A DNA stretch of 64,000 nt from Flavobacterium cupreum. GTDB lineage: Bacteria; Bacteroidota; Bacteroidia; Flavobacteriales; Flavobacteriaceae. The position numbers and the translations under genes are program-made. Positions 8,966 through 17,904 of this stretch are shown here, piece by piece. The notes beneath the pieces were generated by a model. That model was not told where the DNA came from and searched no databases. It saw only the letters and a program-made list of their open reading frames with translations. Numbering within the stretch: the first letter of the stretch is position 1; each line of letters starts with the position of its first letter. The stretch is from assembly GCF_003996965.1 (NCBI RefSeq), contig NZ_QWDM01000008.1, forward strand, positions 124,001-188,000, in the 5' to 3' direction.

Positions 8966-10504
8966 ATGGCAAAACAAGAAGATATATTTAAGAATGTGGT
9001 TTCGCACGCAAAAGAGTACGGATTTATTTTTCCGTCAAGCGAAGTATACGATGGATTGAGTGCAGTGTATGATTACGCACAAAATGGCGTCGAGTTAAAA
9101 AAGAATATCCGTGAATATTGGTGGAAATCAATGGTTCAGATGAATGAAAATATTGTCGGCCTTGATGCGGCAATATTAATGCATCCGACTACCTGGAAAG
9201 CTTCAGGCCACGTTGATGCCTTCAATGATCCGTTAATTGATAATAAAGATTCGAAAAAAAGATACAGAGCCGATGTTTTAGTAGAAGATCATGCTGAAAA
9301 GATCAATCAAAAAGCTCAAAAAGAAATCGAAAAAGCGAGAGCTCGTTTTGGAGATGCATTTAATGAAGAAGAATTTGTTGCCACAAATGCCCGCGTTGGA
9401 GAATATCTTTCAAAGTACAAAGAAATTTTATCAAGGCTTGCAAAAGGAATGACGGATGATCTTCAGGATGTAAAGGCTCTGATCGAAGAATTAGAAATTG
9501 CTGATCCTGAAACTGGTTCAAGAAACTGGACAGATGTGAAGCAATTCAATTTAATGTTCGGAACGAAATTAGGTGCTTCTGCAGATTCTGCAATGGATTT
9601 ATATTTGCGTCCGGAAACAGCTCAGGGTATTTTTTTGAATTTCCTGAACGTTCAGAAATCAGGACGTATGAAGATTCCTTTTGGAATTGCTCAAACAGGT
9701 AAAGCCTTCAGAAACGAAATCGTTGCCAGACAATTTATTTTCCGTATGCGTGAATTCGAACAAATGGAAATGCAGTTTTTCGTGCGCCCGGGTGAAGAAA
9801 TGAAATGGTATCACCACTGGAAAGAAACACGTTTAAACTGGCACTTATCTTTAGGATTAGGGAAAGAAAATTACCGTTTTCATGATCACGAAAAATTAGC
9901 GCATTACGCAAATGCAGCTGCCGATATTGAATTTAACTTCCCATTCGGATTTAAGGAATTAGAAGGAATTCACTCCCGTACCGATTTTGACTTAAAAGCA
10001 CACGAACAATATTCGGGTAGAAAATTACAATATTTTGATCCGGAATTGAATGAAAACTATGTGCCATATGTAGTGGAAACTTCAGTTGGTTTAGACCGTA
10101 TGTTCCTGGCTGTTTTCGCTACTTCATTACAAGAAGAAACCCTGGAAGACGGATCAACACGAACCGTTCTGAAATTACCTTCGGTTTTAGCGCCAACAAA
10201 AGCAGCTATTTTACCATTGGTTAAAAAGGACGGATTGCCGGATATCGCTAAAAAAATCATAGACGATTTAAAATGGGATTTCAATGTGGCTTACGATGAA
10301 AAAGATGCAGTAGGCCGTCGTTACAGAAGACAGGATGCTTTAGGGACTCCATTCTGTATTACAGTAGACCATCAGACCATCGAAGACGAAACCGTAACCA
10401 TTCGTCATAGAGATACCATGAAACAGGATCGTGTAAAAATTGCGGAACTGAAAGATATTATCGAAAATGAAGTTTCGATGAAAAATTGGTTAATGAAAAT
10501 GTAA
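8966..10504 (+). CDS. glyS: Glycine--tRNA ligase (single-chain, homodimeric type)
   Basis: This class II aminoacyl-tRNA synthetase charges tRNA-Gly. The 512-residue single chain is the alpha2, eukaryote-like form, not the alpha/beta form. Class II motif 2 is seen as GKAFRNEIVARQFIFRMREFEQME, here split as GKAFRNEI and FRMREFEQME. The C-terminal motif 3 is ETSVGLDRMFLAV. The last ~110 residues are the anticodon-binding domain (LAPTKAAILPL, GRRYRRQDALGTPFCITVD). An intrinsic terminator follows, so it is monocistronic. Confidence 0.97.
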   Translation: MAKQEDIFKNVVSHAKEYGFIFPSSEVYDGLSAVYDYAQNGVELKKNIREYWWKSMVQMNENIVGLDAAILMHPTTWKASGHVDAFNDPLIDNKDSKKRYRADVLVEDHAEKINQKAQKEIEKARARFGDAFNEEEFVATNARVGEYLSKYKEILSRLAKGMTDDLQDVKALIEELEIADPETGSRNWTDVKQFNLMFGTKLGASADSAMDLYLRPETAQGIFLNFLNVQKSGRMKIPFGIAQTGKAFRNEIVARQFIFRMREFEQMEMQFFVRPGEEMKWYHHWKETRLNWHLSLGLGKENYRFHDHEKLAHYANAAADIEFNFPFGFKELEGIHSRTDFDLKAHEQYSGRKLQYFDPELNENYVPYVVETSVGLDRMFLAVFATSLQEETLEDGSTRTVLKLPSVLAPTKAAILPLVKKDGLPDIAKKIIDDLKWDFNVAYDEKDAVGRRYRRQDALGTPFCITVDHQTIEDETVTIRHRDTMKQDRVKIAELKDIIENEVSMKNWLMKM

Positions 10505-10524
10505 TTTCAAATAAAAATGCAAAT

Positions 10525-10561
10525 AATCCCAAATTCCGGCTTAGGAGTTTGGGATTTTTTT
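10525..10561 (+). terminator. Intrinsic terminator of glyS
   Basis: AATCCCAAA (10525-10533) pairs with TTTGGGATT (10548-10556), followed by further T to 10561. Confidence 0.85.
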
Positions 10562-10701
10562 AATTTAGGCCATTGTTCAGCCGGGTATTTTCATGCTTTG
10601 TTTTTTATGTTAACATTTGCGGGGAATGTATCAACAATTCAATTTTTAAATAAGTTGTTATTCGTAATTTTAGGGACAGATAAAATCAAGACATTTCAAT
10701 A

Positions 10702-11511
10702 TTGAAAAAGTATTCGTATATTATTATTGATGATGATGCCGAAAGCAGCCTGAACACTAAAACTGTTGCAGAAGGTTTTTCAGAATTAACTTTTGTGGCA
10801 GCAGCTGCGGACTGTCAACAGGGATTAACTTTGATTTTAAAGTACCAGCCTTCACTTGTTTTTTTAGAAATTGATCCCAAAAAAACATCGGGTGATTTAT
10901 CGCTTTCTTTCATCAATGAACTGTATCGGTATTTGTCGATTATGCCGAAAATAATTGTTACGACCTTAAAAAAAGAATTGGCTTACGATGCGATTCAGTA
11001 TGGTGTTTTTGATTATTTACTGAAACCCGTTCTGGAAACAGATTTGCTTAAGACTATTCTGAAATTAGATAAGATAGTTCCGGAGACACCATTTGCCAAA
11101 CGGGGAGACGACTGTAGCACTGCTGCCGTTCCCTTTGTTAAAAGCACTCCCGATACCGAAAAACCATTGATTATCTGTATCAAATCGTATGGCGACTACC
11201 GCTATCTAAATGCAGCTGATATCAGTTATTTTCAGGCCGATAATAATTCAACCGATATTTATCTTAAGTCAGGTGAAATGGTTACGGCTTTTAAAACACT
11301 CAAATATTTTGAGAATGTGCTTTCGTATCCTTTTTTCCGAATTCATAACAGTTACATCATTAACCGAAATTATGTAGCACGTATTCATAACGGAAACTCA
11401 GTTTGTTACATTAAAAACTCTTCCAAAAAAATTCCTTTCTCAAAAACCTACAAATCAAATATAGACTTAATCATTGCTAATTTTTCTGCAGGTAATTACT
11501 TAGAAGTCTAA
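10702..11511 (+). CDS. LytTR-type response regulator with Glu at the phosphoacceptor site
   Basis: This 269-residue protein joins a receiver domain (residues 3-125) to a LytTR DNA-binding domain (about 150-262, with YFQADNNSTDIYL and FFRIHNSYIINRNYV). The receiver keeps the acidic pocket (D10-D12), the switch Thr (VTT) and the conserved Lys in YLLKPV. The expected phosphoacceptor Asp is Glu56 (VFLEIDPKK). It may therefore act without phosphorylation, or be locked in an active-like state. The start is TTG at 10702; no in-frame ATG fits. No sensor kinase is adjacent. A small secreted protein gene follows 174 bp downstream. Confidence 0.88.
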   Translation: MKKYSYIIIDDDAESSLNTKTVAEGFSELTFVAAAADCQQGLTLILKYQPSLVFLEIDPKKTSGDLSLSFINELYRYLSIMPKIIVTTLKKELAYDAIQYGVFDYLLKPVLETDLLKTILKLDKIVPETPFAKRGDDCSTAAVPFVKSTPDTEKPLIICIKSYGDYRYLNAADISYFQADNNSTDIYLKSGEMVTAFKTLKYFENVLSYPFFRIHNSYIINRNYVARIHNGNSVCYIKNSSKKIPFSKTYKSNIDLIIANFSAGNYLEV

Positions 11512-11610
11512 AAACTAAGTAATTACATACAATTGAGGCTCATTGACTATCAATTGGGTATGTTCTACCACAAACTGATTTTTTCGTACAATATTTTTAG
11601 GTTCTCAACG

Positions 11611-11618
11611 TAGATTTG
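11611..11618 (+). promoter_or_regulatory. -7 element upstream of the small secreted protein
   Basis: TAGATTTG fits TAnnTTTG, 67 bases before the ATG at 11686. No -33 TTG is clear. The rest of the 11512-11685 gap shows nothing recognisable. Confidence 0.35.
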
Positions 11619-11685
11619 TCCCCGTGATTGCAGCAAAGCAGTCAGATGCCCCCAAATAAAAATCACAAACAAAAACCTCAAAAAC

Positions 11686-11946
11686 ATGAAAAAAGCAGCT
11701 TTAACAATCGGATTATTTTCTTTAGTAATGGTAGCAACTTCTTTTACGACTCCTGATATTACAAAGGATATTGCAAATAACCAATCCAGTATCATAACGC
11801 CAATTGATGGTCAGGTTGGTACAAGAGACGGAAGACAAAAACACGATTATACAGGAAGTACAAGTCACGCAGATTTGAATTACAATCACTCAAATAGCTT
11901 AAGTACTGATGGTCAGTCTCTAAGAATGAACGTGAAATTAGATTAA
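11686..11946 (+). CDS. Small exported protein of unknown function
   Basis: This 86-residue protein has a signal peptide (MKKAALTIGLFSLVMVATSF) and a short polar mature part rich in Asp, Asn, Ser and Thr (GTRDGRQKHDYTG). There are no cysteines in the mature part and no lipobox, so it is probably periplasmic or secreted. It is not a recognised family. It lies between a LytTR regulator and a TPR histidine kinase and has its own terminator, so it could be a target or signal of one of them. That link rests on position only. Confidence 0.7.
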   Translation: MKKAALTIGLFSLVMVATSFTTPDITKDIANNQSSIITPIDGQVGTRDGRQKHDYTGSTSHADLNYNHSNSLSTDGQSLRMNVKLD

Positions 11947-11970
11947 GTACATAAAAGTTAAAAATTTAAG

Positions 11971-12004
11971 AAAAGGCTGTCATTTTTTTGACAGCCTTTT
12001 TTTT
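11971..12004 (+). terminator. Intrinsic terminator of the small secreted protein gene
   Basis: AAAAGGCTGTCA (11971-11982) pairs with TGACAGCCTTTT (11989-12000), followed by more T. The stem is perfect over 12 bp. Confidence 0.92.
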
Positions 12005-12019
12005 AGCCTTTAGTTTTAC

Positions 12020-12027
12020 TATTTTTG
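12020..12027 (+). promoter_or_regulatory. -7 element of the kinase gene
   Basis: TATTTTTG fits TAnnTTTG and lies 20 bases before the TTG start at 12047, directly after the preceding terminator. The -33 region is a T-run without TTG. Confidence 0.45.
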
Positions 12028-12046
12028 GTAAAACTCAAGAAAGCTG

Positions 12047-14098
12047 TTGAAAAATAACTATTTAATATTATTCTTTTTATGTATTGTTTTTTCTGGTTGT
12101 ACCAAAAAAAATCAAAAAGATAAAAATGTAAGCTTGTCGAAAGATAGCCTCGCTACGTATTTGTCATTAGCAAGTGATATAAATCTGCCTTTTAAGTACA
12201 GGCAGCAATACAATAAAAAAGCGCTGAACACTATTTTAGAACAGAAAGACGATTCTATAAATAAAGTAAATCTTTTCAAAGTCGCCAATCGGTATTATAA
12301 TATGAACGATTGGAAATCGTATCTCCAAACCACAAAATTAATTTTAGAAAGAGCGACGAATTCCAGGGATTCCATCCATATGGCTAAATCCTATAGCTAT
12401 TTAGGAGACTACTACAGATCCCAATCGATATCAGACAGTTCGTTTCTGAATTATTTTAAAGCTGAAAAAATTTACCTGAAGATCAATGACCGGACTAATT
12501 TAGCAAAAACCTTTCTCGATAAAGCAAATCTTCAATATAACGGAGGGGATTACTTCGAGAGTGAAATCAGTGTTTTTAAAGCACTTCGTATTTTAAAAAA
12601 GGAAAATAATGTCAATGATGTACTTTACGACTGTTATAATTTACTTGGCATCTTATACAATGAACAAGAGGAATATGGCAAGGCGCTGGAATTACACGAG
12701 ATGGCTTTAAATACGCTGGCAGACAAATCCATCCCGGCCGATTTCCAGTTAGAGGCTACGTCATTAAACAATATAGGATTTGTTTATTTAAGGATGCAAA
12801 ATTACAGTAAAGCCAAATTATATTTTCAGCAAAGCTTAAACCAAAAAAATTTATTCGAAGAAAATACGACTTTGTATGCTATTGTACTGGATAATTTAGC
12901 GTATTCTAAATTTAAATTAAAGCAGTCTGACGGGCTGCCGAAACAATTCTTTGAGGCTTTGAAAATAAGAGACAGTCTGGGATTAAAATCAGGTGTGATA
13001 TTGAATAAAATACATTTATCGGAATATTATGCATTTAAGAAAGATACTTTCAAGGCAATTCAGTATTCAAAACAGGCATTAGCTTTATCTAAAAATTCAA
13101 ACAAGATAAGAAACATATTAGAAGCTCTCAAACAAATTGCCGTTGTCGATCCTGTAAACGCTTCTGCTTATTCACGGGAATACATTCAGCTCAACGATAA
13201 AATGCTGAAAGCAGAGCGGAATATGGGCGAAAAATTCTCACGCATTGAATATGAAACCAGTGAAATAAAAGACCAAAACTCGAATCTGCAGGAAAAGAAT
13301 AAAACATTAGTCTATGTTTTTAGTATTTGTACATTGGTGGGGCTGTTCTTTTACGTCTACAAAACCCAGCAGGCCAAAAACAGGGAGTTAATTTTTAAGC
13401 AACAACAGCAGATAGCAAATGAGGATATTTATAATTTGATGATCTCCCAGCAGAACGATATCGAAATGACCCGTATCAGGGAAAAGAAAAAAGTAGCGCA
13501 GGAACTGCATGACGGTGTTTTAGGAAGAATGTTTGGGGTACGGATCAGTCTGGACAGTTTAGATAAAATAGATGAAGCGGAAGCAGCCCTGAAAAGGAAA
13601 AAATATTTAACAGAACTTAAAAACATCGAGGAGGATATACGCGAAATTTCGCATGACTTAAATAGGGAAAAATCAGAATTAATTAATAATTTTGTTTTGA
13701 TTCTGAACAAATTGTTTGATAATCAACAAAACACCTATCCTTCCAGACTCATTACTGCTTTCGATTCCCAAATCAAATGGGAACTGGTCAGCAATGCAGT
13801 GAAGATTAATTTATACAGGATTGTTCAGGAAGCGTTGCAGAATTGTAATAAGTATGCAAAAGCAAAGACAATTACAGTTGAATTTAAAAGTGAAATAAAT
13901 TATTTGATATTATCTGTCTTTGATGACGGAGTTGGATTTAATCCGCAAAGGACAAAAAACGGGATTGGATTGCATAATATCGAATACAGAGCTGCAGAAT
14001 GTAAGGGATCCGTAACCATAAAATCTGCCAAAGGAGAAGGAACCCTTCTTTTGGTAAAAATACCCATAGATCAAAAAATTAACCTACACAAGAAATGA
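12047..14098 (+). CDS. TPR-containing lipoprotein sensor histidine kinase (HisKA_3 type)
   Basis: The 683-residue protein starts at TTG with a lipoprotein-like signal (FSGC lipobox at about residue 18). TPR repeats cover about residues 95-370 (for example YGKALELHEMAL and YSKAKLYFQQSL). A coiled stretch follows, then one membrane helix (about 419-440). The cytoplasmic kinase part has the HisKA_3 H-box ELHDGVLGRMFG with phospho-His H488, then an HATPase domain with the N-box EALQNCNKYAKA, DDGVGF and GIGLHNI. This is the NarX/LiaS-like architecture. It overlaps the response regulator by 4 bp (ATGA), so they form a two-gene operon. The signal is unknown; TPRs suggest sensing through a protein partner in the periplasm. 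Confidence 0.92.
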   Translation: MKNNYLILFFLCIVFSGCTKKNQKDKNVSLSKDSLATYLSLASDINLPFKYRQQYNKKALNTILEQKDDSINKVNLFKVANRYYNMNDWKSYLQTTKLILERATNSRDSIHMAKSYSYLGDYYRSQSISDSSFLNYFKAEKIYLKINDRTNLAKTFLDKANLQYNGGDYFESEISVFKALRILKKENNVNDVLYDCYNLLGILYNEQEEYGKALELHEMALNTLADKSIPADFQLEATSLNNIGFVYLRMQNYSKAKLYFQQSLNQKNLFEENTTLYAIVLDNLAYSKFKLKQSDGLPKQFFEALKIRDSLGLKSGVILNKIHLSEYYAFKKDTFKAIQYSKQALALSKNSNKIRNILEALKQIAVVDPVNASAYSREYIQLNDKMLKAERNMGEKFSRIEYETSEIKDQNSNLQEKNKTLVYVFSICTLVGLFFYVYKTQQAKNRELIFKQQQQIANEDIYNLMISQQNDIEMTRIREKKKVAQELHDGVLGRMFGVRISLDSLDKIDEAEAALKRKKYLTELKNIEEDIREISHDLNREKSELINNFVLILNKLFDNQQNTYPSRLITAFDSQIKWELVSNAVKINLYRIVQEALQNCNKYAKAKTITVEFKSEINYLILSVFDDGVGFNPQRTKNGIGLHNIEYRAAECKGSVTIKSAKGEGTLLLVKIPIDQKINLHKK

Positions 14099-14793
14099 CA
14101 GCTGACCCCAACACTTTAGTTTCACAATTAATTAAGCAAAACATATTAATTGTCGATGATCATCCTTTTATTATTGAAGGATACAAAAATGCGATCACGC
14201 GTTATAATACCAAACAATACGAATTTGTTATTTCACAGGCCTACGATTGCAGGTCAGGATACGATTTGATACAGGATGAGGCAGCACCAAATTTTGATGT
14301 TGCTTTTTTAGATATCAGTATGCCTTCCTACGAAGAAAAAGATATTTTTTCGGGAGAAGATCTCGCCAAATTAATCTCAAAAAAAATGCCCGGCTGTAAA
14401 ATCGTTTTACTAACGATGTATACCGAATTGCTCAAAATTAAAACAATAATCAGGACCATTAGCCCCAATGGTTTAATTATCAAAAATGATCTGACTTTTG
14501 ATGAATTGCTGTTTGCATTCGACAGGGTAATGAAAAATGAAAAATATTATAGCCAGTCGGTTCAGAAGATGTTGAGCCAGGCGCCTCATAATTCGATAGA
14601 AATTGATGAATTTGACAAACAGATTCTGTTTCATTTATCGAAAGGAACTCCCGTGGCCGATATGCCGCAGTACATTCCCATTTCTTTAAATGCCATAGAA
14701 AAAAGAAGAGCCAATTTAAAAGAACTGCTCAAAATAAAATCCGGATCAGACGAGGATCTGGTGAAGGAAGCTAAAAGTAAATCGCTTTTCTAG
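14095..14793 (+). CDS. Response regulator (NarL/LuxR-like) partner of the TPR kinase
   Basis: This 232-residue protein has a receiver domain with acidic residues D21/D22 (LIVDDHPF), phosphoacceptor D73 (FLDISMP), a switch Thr in LLTMYT and the Lys in IIKNDL. The C-terminal ~65 residues form a LuxR-like helix-turn-helix (DKQILFHLSKGTPVADMPQYIPISLNAIEKRRANLKELL, read in parts). Because it overlaps the kinase gene, phosphotransfer from that kinase is very likely. Targets are unknown. Confidence 0.9.
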   Translation: MTADPNTLVSQLIKQNILIVDDHPFIIEGYKNAITRYNTKQYEFVISQAYDCRSGYDLIQDEAAPNFDVAFLDISMPSYEEKDIFSGEDLAKLISKKMPGCKIVLLTMYTELLKIKTIIRTISPNGLIIKNDLTFDELLFAFDRVMKNEKYYSQSVQKMLSQAPHNSIEIDEFDKQILFHLSKGTPVADMPQYIPISLNAIEKRRANLKELLKIKSGSDEDLVKEAKSKSLF

Positions 14794-14810
14794 CCTGAAA
14801 TTCCAATAAA

Positions 14811-14858
14811 AAAAATTCCAAATTCCAATAACGTGATGCATTGGAATTTGGAATTTTT
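14811..14858. terminator. Bidirectional terminator made of a TTCCAAATTCCAAT repeat
   Basis: A 19-bp perfect inverted repeat (14811-14829 with 14840-14858) has a 10-base spacer and A/T runs on both sides, between convergent genes. The same TTCCAAATTCCAA motif forms the hairpin at 48919-48993. Confidence 0.9.
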
Positions 14859-14878
14859 TATTTGATATTTTTTAATTT

Positions 14879-15925
14879 TTATTCACTTAAAGCATCCCAG
14901 CCACGGGCTTTTAAGGCAATTTTCGTATTCGCGCGAGTCACCAGATGAATGCCTTCACTTTCATCTGCCATATGACCAATAACCGAGAAATTTGGATTTC
15001 CTTTTATTTTATCGAAATCATTAATGTCGATTGTAAATAACAATTCGTAATCTTCACCGCCATTAATAGCAACCGTAGTACTGTCAATATTGAATTCTTC
15101 ACAAGTCGAAATAAATTGCGGATCTAACGGAAGTTTATCTTCGTATAAATTACAACCCACTTTGGACTGTTTGCACAAATGAATAATTTCAGAGGATAAT
15201 CCGTCCGAAATGTCAATCATAGAAGTCGGCTTGATTTCAAGGGCATGTAATAGAGTACGGACATCTTTTCGCGCCTCAGGTTTTAGCTGACGCTCGATCA
15301 GATAGCTATACATATCCAGATCCGGCTGGCTGTTTGGGTTAACCTGAAAAACCTGTTTTTCACGCTCCAAAACCTGTAATCCCATATACGCGGCACCGAT
15401 ATCTCCGGTAACCACCAGTAAATCGGTTTGCTTGGCACCGTTTCGGTAAACAAGCTCTTCTTCATTAGCTTCTCCAATTGCCGTAATGCTAATTATCAGT
15501 CCTTTTTGTGATGAGGTAGTGTCTCCGCCAATAACATCCACTTTGTATTCTTTTGCAGCGTGCGTAATCCCTTCAAATAATTCTTCTAAGGCTTCCAGTG
15601 GAAAACGATTAGAAACAGCCACAGAGACCGTTATTTGAGTTGGTCGCGCATTCATCGCGCAAATGTCAGATATATTTACAACAACAGATTTATATCCTAA
15701 ATGTTTAAGCGGCATATAGGCCAGGTCAAAATGTACGCCTTCAATCAGCAAATCGGTAGAAACAACTACTTTTTTGTCTTTAAAATCAAGAACAGCTGCA
15801 TCATCTCCAATACTTTTCAAAGTAGATTCCTGGGTAACATCAAAGTTTTTGGTTAAATGTTCAATCAGGCCAAATTCGCCTAATTGCGCTATACTGGTAC
15901 GTTGTGGATTTTTATCTTCGATCAT
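14879..15925 (-). CDS. thiL: Thiamine-monophosphate kinase
   Basis: ThiL makes thiamine diphosphate from thiamine monophosphate and ATP. The 348-residue length is typical. Signature stretches are IGDDAAVLDF and VVSTDLLIEGVHFDL near the N-terminus (ATP/metal-binding Asp residues), KSVVVNISDICAM, the VIGGDTTSS motif, and MIDISDGLSSEIIHL plus GGEDYELLF in the C-terminal half. A TACCTTTG -7 element lies on the minus strand at 15955-15962. No other thiamine genes are adjacent. Confidence 0.97.
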   Translation of the reverse strand: MIEDKNPQRTSIAQLGEFGLIEHLTKNFDVTQESTLKSIGDDAAVLDFKDKKVVVSTDLLIEGVHFDLAYMPLKHLGYKSVVVNISDICAMNARPTQITVSVAVSNRFPLEALEELFEGITHAAKEYKVDVIGGDTTSSQKGLIISITAIGEANEEELVYRNGAKQTDLLVVTGDIGAAYMGLQVLEREKQVFQVNPNSQPDLDMYSYLIERQLKPEARKDVRTLLHALEIKPTSMIDISDGLSSEIIHLCKQSKVGCNLYEDKLPLDPQFISTCEEFNIDSTTVAINGGEDYELLFTIDINDFDKIKGNPNFSVIGHMADESEGIHLVTRANTKIALKARGWDALSE

Positions 15926-16029
15926 TTTCTTTAATGTGAAAAGTTTTTAAGGTGCAAAGGTACAAAGATGTAAAGGTTTTGTCTAATTTTAATGGAAATG
16001 CTTTGTTTTACCAATCTTCATGTCTTCAA

Positions 16030-16066
16030 TTAAACCCGACAGGTTTCCAAAACCTGTCGGGTTTAA
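16030..16066. repeat. Dispersed palindrome (AAACCCGACAGGTTT type)
   Basis: A 17-bp perfect inverted repeat (16030-16046 with 16050-16066, 3-base loop). Near-identical palindromes occur at 43980-44016 and 44229-44262. It is a dispersed hairpin in a non-coding gap and could also end transcription. Confidence 0.85.
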
Positions 16067-16093
16067 TATGAAAAATAAATTATTTTTTCCTGC

Positions 16094-16128
16094 TGACAAA
16101 CTGTTGTCACCGGCCCTCCATAATTTTG
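16094..16128 (+). promoter_or_regulatory. Palindromic operator and promoter of the DinB gene
   Basis: TGACAA-ACTG-TTGTCA (16094-16109) is a perfect two-fold symmetric site lying just upstream of a -7 element TAATTTTG (16121-16128), where RNA polymerase would bind. The DinB gene starts at 16158. The WYL-type regulator encoded convergently next door is the obvious candidate to bind it. Confidence 0.6.
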
Positions 16129-16157
16129 AAGTATTAAATAATTAAAACTTTAAAACC

Positions 16158-16637
16158 ATGAAAACATTAGCAGCACAAGTAATTACTCCCGAAGATTTGT
16201 TGAAACACTGGCAGGGACACCGCGCACTGACCCGTCGAGTAATTGAACTTTTTCCTGAAAAAGATTTCTTTGAATTTTCGATAGGAGGTATGAGAACCTT
16301 TGCCAAATTAACCGATGAACTTTTAGCGATTGCGGTTCCGGGCTTAAAAGGAATTGTCAATAAAGAAGTGAAAGGCTTCGCAGAGGAATCAAATAAACTG
16401 ATTTTTAAAGCACAATACCTGGAAAAATGGGATGAAGCCACTTCAGAAATTAATCAGTATTGGGAAAAATTATCGATTGAAGATTTTAATGAATCGTTTA
16501 ATCTTTTCGGACAATATGAATTTCCGGTTATCCAGAATATCCTGTATTTTATAGATAACGAAATACACCACCGCGGACAAGGATATGTGTATTTAAGAGC
16601 ATTAGGCATTGAACCTCCTTTTTTCTGGGAAAGATAA
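16158..16637 (+). CDS. DinB-family protein
   Basis: This 159-residue soluble protein belongs to the DinB/YfiT-like four-helix family, whose members use a three-His metal site and often act as thiol transferases. The family's C-terminal signature is clear: IDNEIHHRGQGYVYLRALGIEPPFF, here given as NEIHHRGQ then YLRALGI. The gene has its own promoter with a palindromic operator and is convergent with a WYL-domain regulator. DinB and YafY/WYL genes are often neighbours, so the pair probably forms a stress-response unit. The substrate is unknown. Confidence 0.88.
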   Translation: MKTLAAQVITPEDLLKHWQGHRALTRRVIELFPEKDFFEFSIGGMRTFAKLTDELLAIAVPGLKGIVNKEVKGFAEESNKLIFKAQYLEKWDEATSEINQYWEKLSIEDFNESFNLFGQYEFPVIQNILYFIDNEIHHRGQGYVYLRALGIEPPFFWER

Positions 16638-16660
16638 CATTTCTGAAGATTGGCCAATTA

Positions 16661-16708
16661 AAAAAACTCCTGAAGATGAATATAGCATTCCCTTTAAGGA
16701 GTTTTTTT
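16661..16708. terminator. Bidirectional terminator between dinB-like and WYL genes
   Basis: AAAAAACTCCT (16661-16671) pairs with AGGAGTTTTTT (16697-16707) around a 25-base loop, with T-runs on both strands. Confidence 0.75.
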
Positions 16709-17663
16709 ATAAAAGTCTTTGTCTGTTGGTGTCAAGTAATTCTAAAGTCCTGACTTTAAGGCTGTCCGGCTCCAGAATTGTAGCGTAGTCTCCAAACATT
16801 AAAAACCAGCGCGGGAAACCACTTTCGATATCGCGGCACATAAAGGTCATTTCGATTTGTCCGTCAATTTCTTTTTCGGAGACAAAACCGTGGTATTTTT
16901 TTTCAAACTCCAGGTATCGGGAAATTTTTTTCTCAATCAGGATTCTGACTTTGGTGGTCGGAATGGTTTCATTTTTATTTAAATAAGTCTCGAGAGAATC
17001 ATGTTCAATTGTAAAATCACATTCGGTTTTTTTAATGCCCTGAATTCTGTCGGTTCGAAATTGGCGATAGTCCTTTCGCAAATGGCAATACCCCAGGAAA
17101 TACCAGTTGTTATGATCGTGAAAAACGCCCACTGGTTCAATGTTTCTGTTAGTGGGTTCTTCGGCTTCTGCCGTTTTGTAACATAAAATGATTTGTTTTT
17201 TCTCTGCAATACTTTCAAACAAAACCGACAGCGTATTGGGTGATTTATCATGAAACAGTGGTTCAGCAGTTTGCATAACGACTCTTGATTCGATGTTCGA
17301 AAGCCAGTCCTTATCGGTACCTCTCAAAACCGATTTCAATTTGTACATCGCCGATGCATAATGCGATCCAAGGGCCGGATCGGTAAATTTCTGCATCAGT
17401 TTCTCGGCAGCAATAAAACTTCCTACTTCTTCGCGCGTAAACATAACCGGAGGTAATCTATAGCCTTCCATCAAAGCATAACCCACTCCCGCCTCACTGT
17501 AAATCGGAACTCCCGAAGCTTCCAAAGTTCGGATGTCACGATAAATCGTTCGTAAGCTAACTTCAAAACGATCCGCCAATTCCTGTGCCTTTACAATTTT
17601 CTTGGATTGTAATTGAATCAGGATAGCGACAATCCGGTCAAATCGTTTTGGGGTTTCGTCCAT
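16707..17663 (-). CDS. YafY/PafC-like WYL-domain transcriptional regulator
   Basis: The 318-residue protein has an N-terminal DeoR-type helix-turn-helix (ADRFEVSLRTIYRDIRTLEASG, residues about 24-45) and the GYRLPPVMFT linker. A WYL ligand-binding domain follows (VGVFHDHNNWYFLGYCHLR, FRTDRIQGI), then the WCX C-terminal extension. Family members bind nucleic acid or small ligands and control stress genes. The convergent DinB gene, with its TGACAA/TTGTCA palindrome, is a probable target. Confidence 0.92.
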   Translation of the reverse strand: MDETPKRFDRIVAILIQLQSKKIVKAQELADRFEVSLRTIYRDIRTLEASGVPIYSEAGVGYALMEGYRLPPVMFTREEVGSFIAAEKLMQKFTDPALGSHYASAMYKLKSVLRGTDKDWLSNIESRVVMQTAEPLFHDKSPNTLSVLFESIAEKKQIILCYKTAEAEEPTNRNIEPVGVFHDHNNWYFLGYCHLRKDYRQFRTDRIQGIKKTECDFTIEHDSLETYLNKNETIPTTKVRILIEKKISRYLEFEKKYHGFVSEKEIDGQIEMTFMCRDIESGFPRWFLMFGDYATILEPDSLKVRTLELLDTNRQRLL

Positions 17664-17904
17664 TTTTTTTCTTTTGAAGGTGCTGAGTTACTGAGGTTTT
17701 TTCTTTTTGAGGTGCAAAGGTTCAAAGAGACAGAGGTTCTGAGTTTTTTTTGAGTTAGTAAGGTTCTGAGTGGCTGAGGTTCTGAGTTTTTTTCTGATTA
17801 CAATGATTCAAAGATACAAAGGTTCGTGTTTAGAGAAGTAAAAAATCTGTTCCAAATTAGGACAGATTTTTGGGTTAAAAACATTATTCGAAATTTGCAT
17901 TTTC
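17664..17904. other. Non-coding gap with degenerate AGGTTCTGAG repeats
   Basis: Several imperfect direct copies of GAGGTTCTGAGT and GGTTCAAAGA occur between 17680 and 17830; related sequence lies at 44880-44915. A hairpin AAAAATCTGT (17841-17850) with ACAGATTTTT (17862-17871) follows. No coding frame is convincing here. Confidence 0.6.

Noticed and set aside
10517-10705. Open frame of 62 codons after glyS
   Set aside because: It covers the glyS terminator hairpin and the leader of the LytTR gene; composition is not protein-like.
11565-11795. 76-codon frame opposite the small secreted protein gene
   Set aside because: Overlaps the signal peptide region of the plus-strand gene in antisense; the plus-strand frame has a proper signal peptide and terminator.
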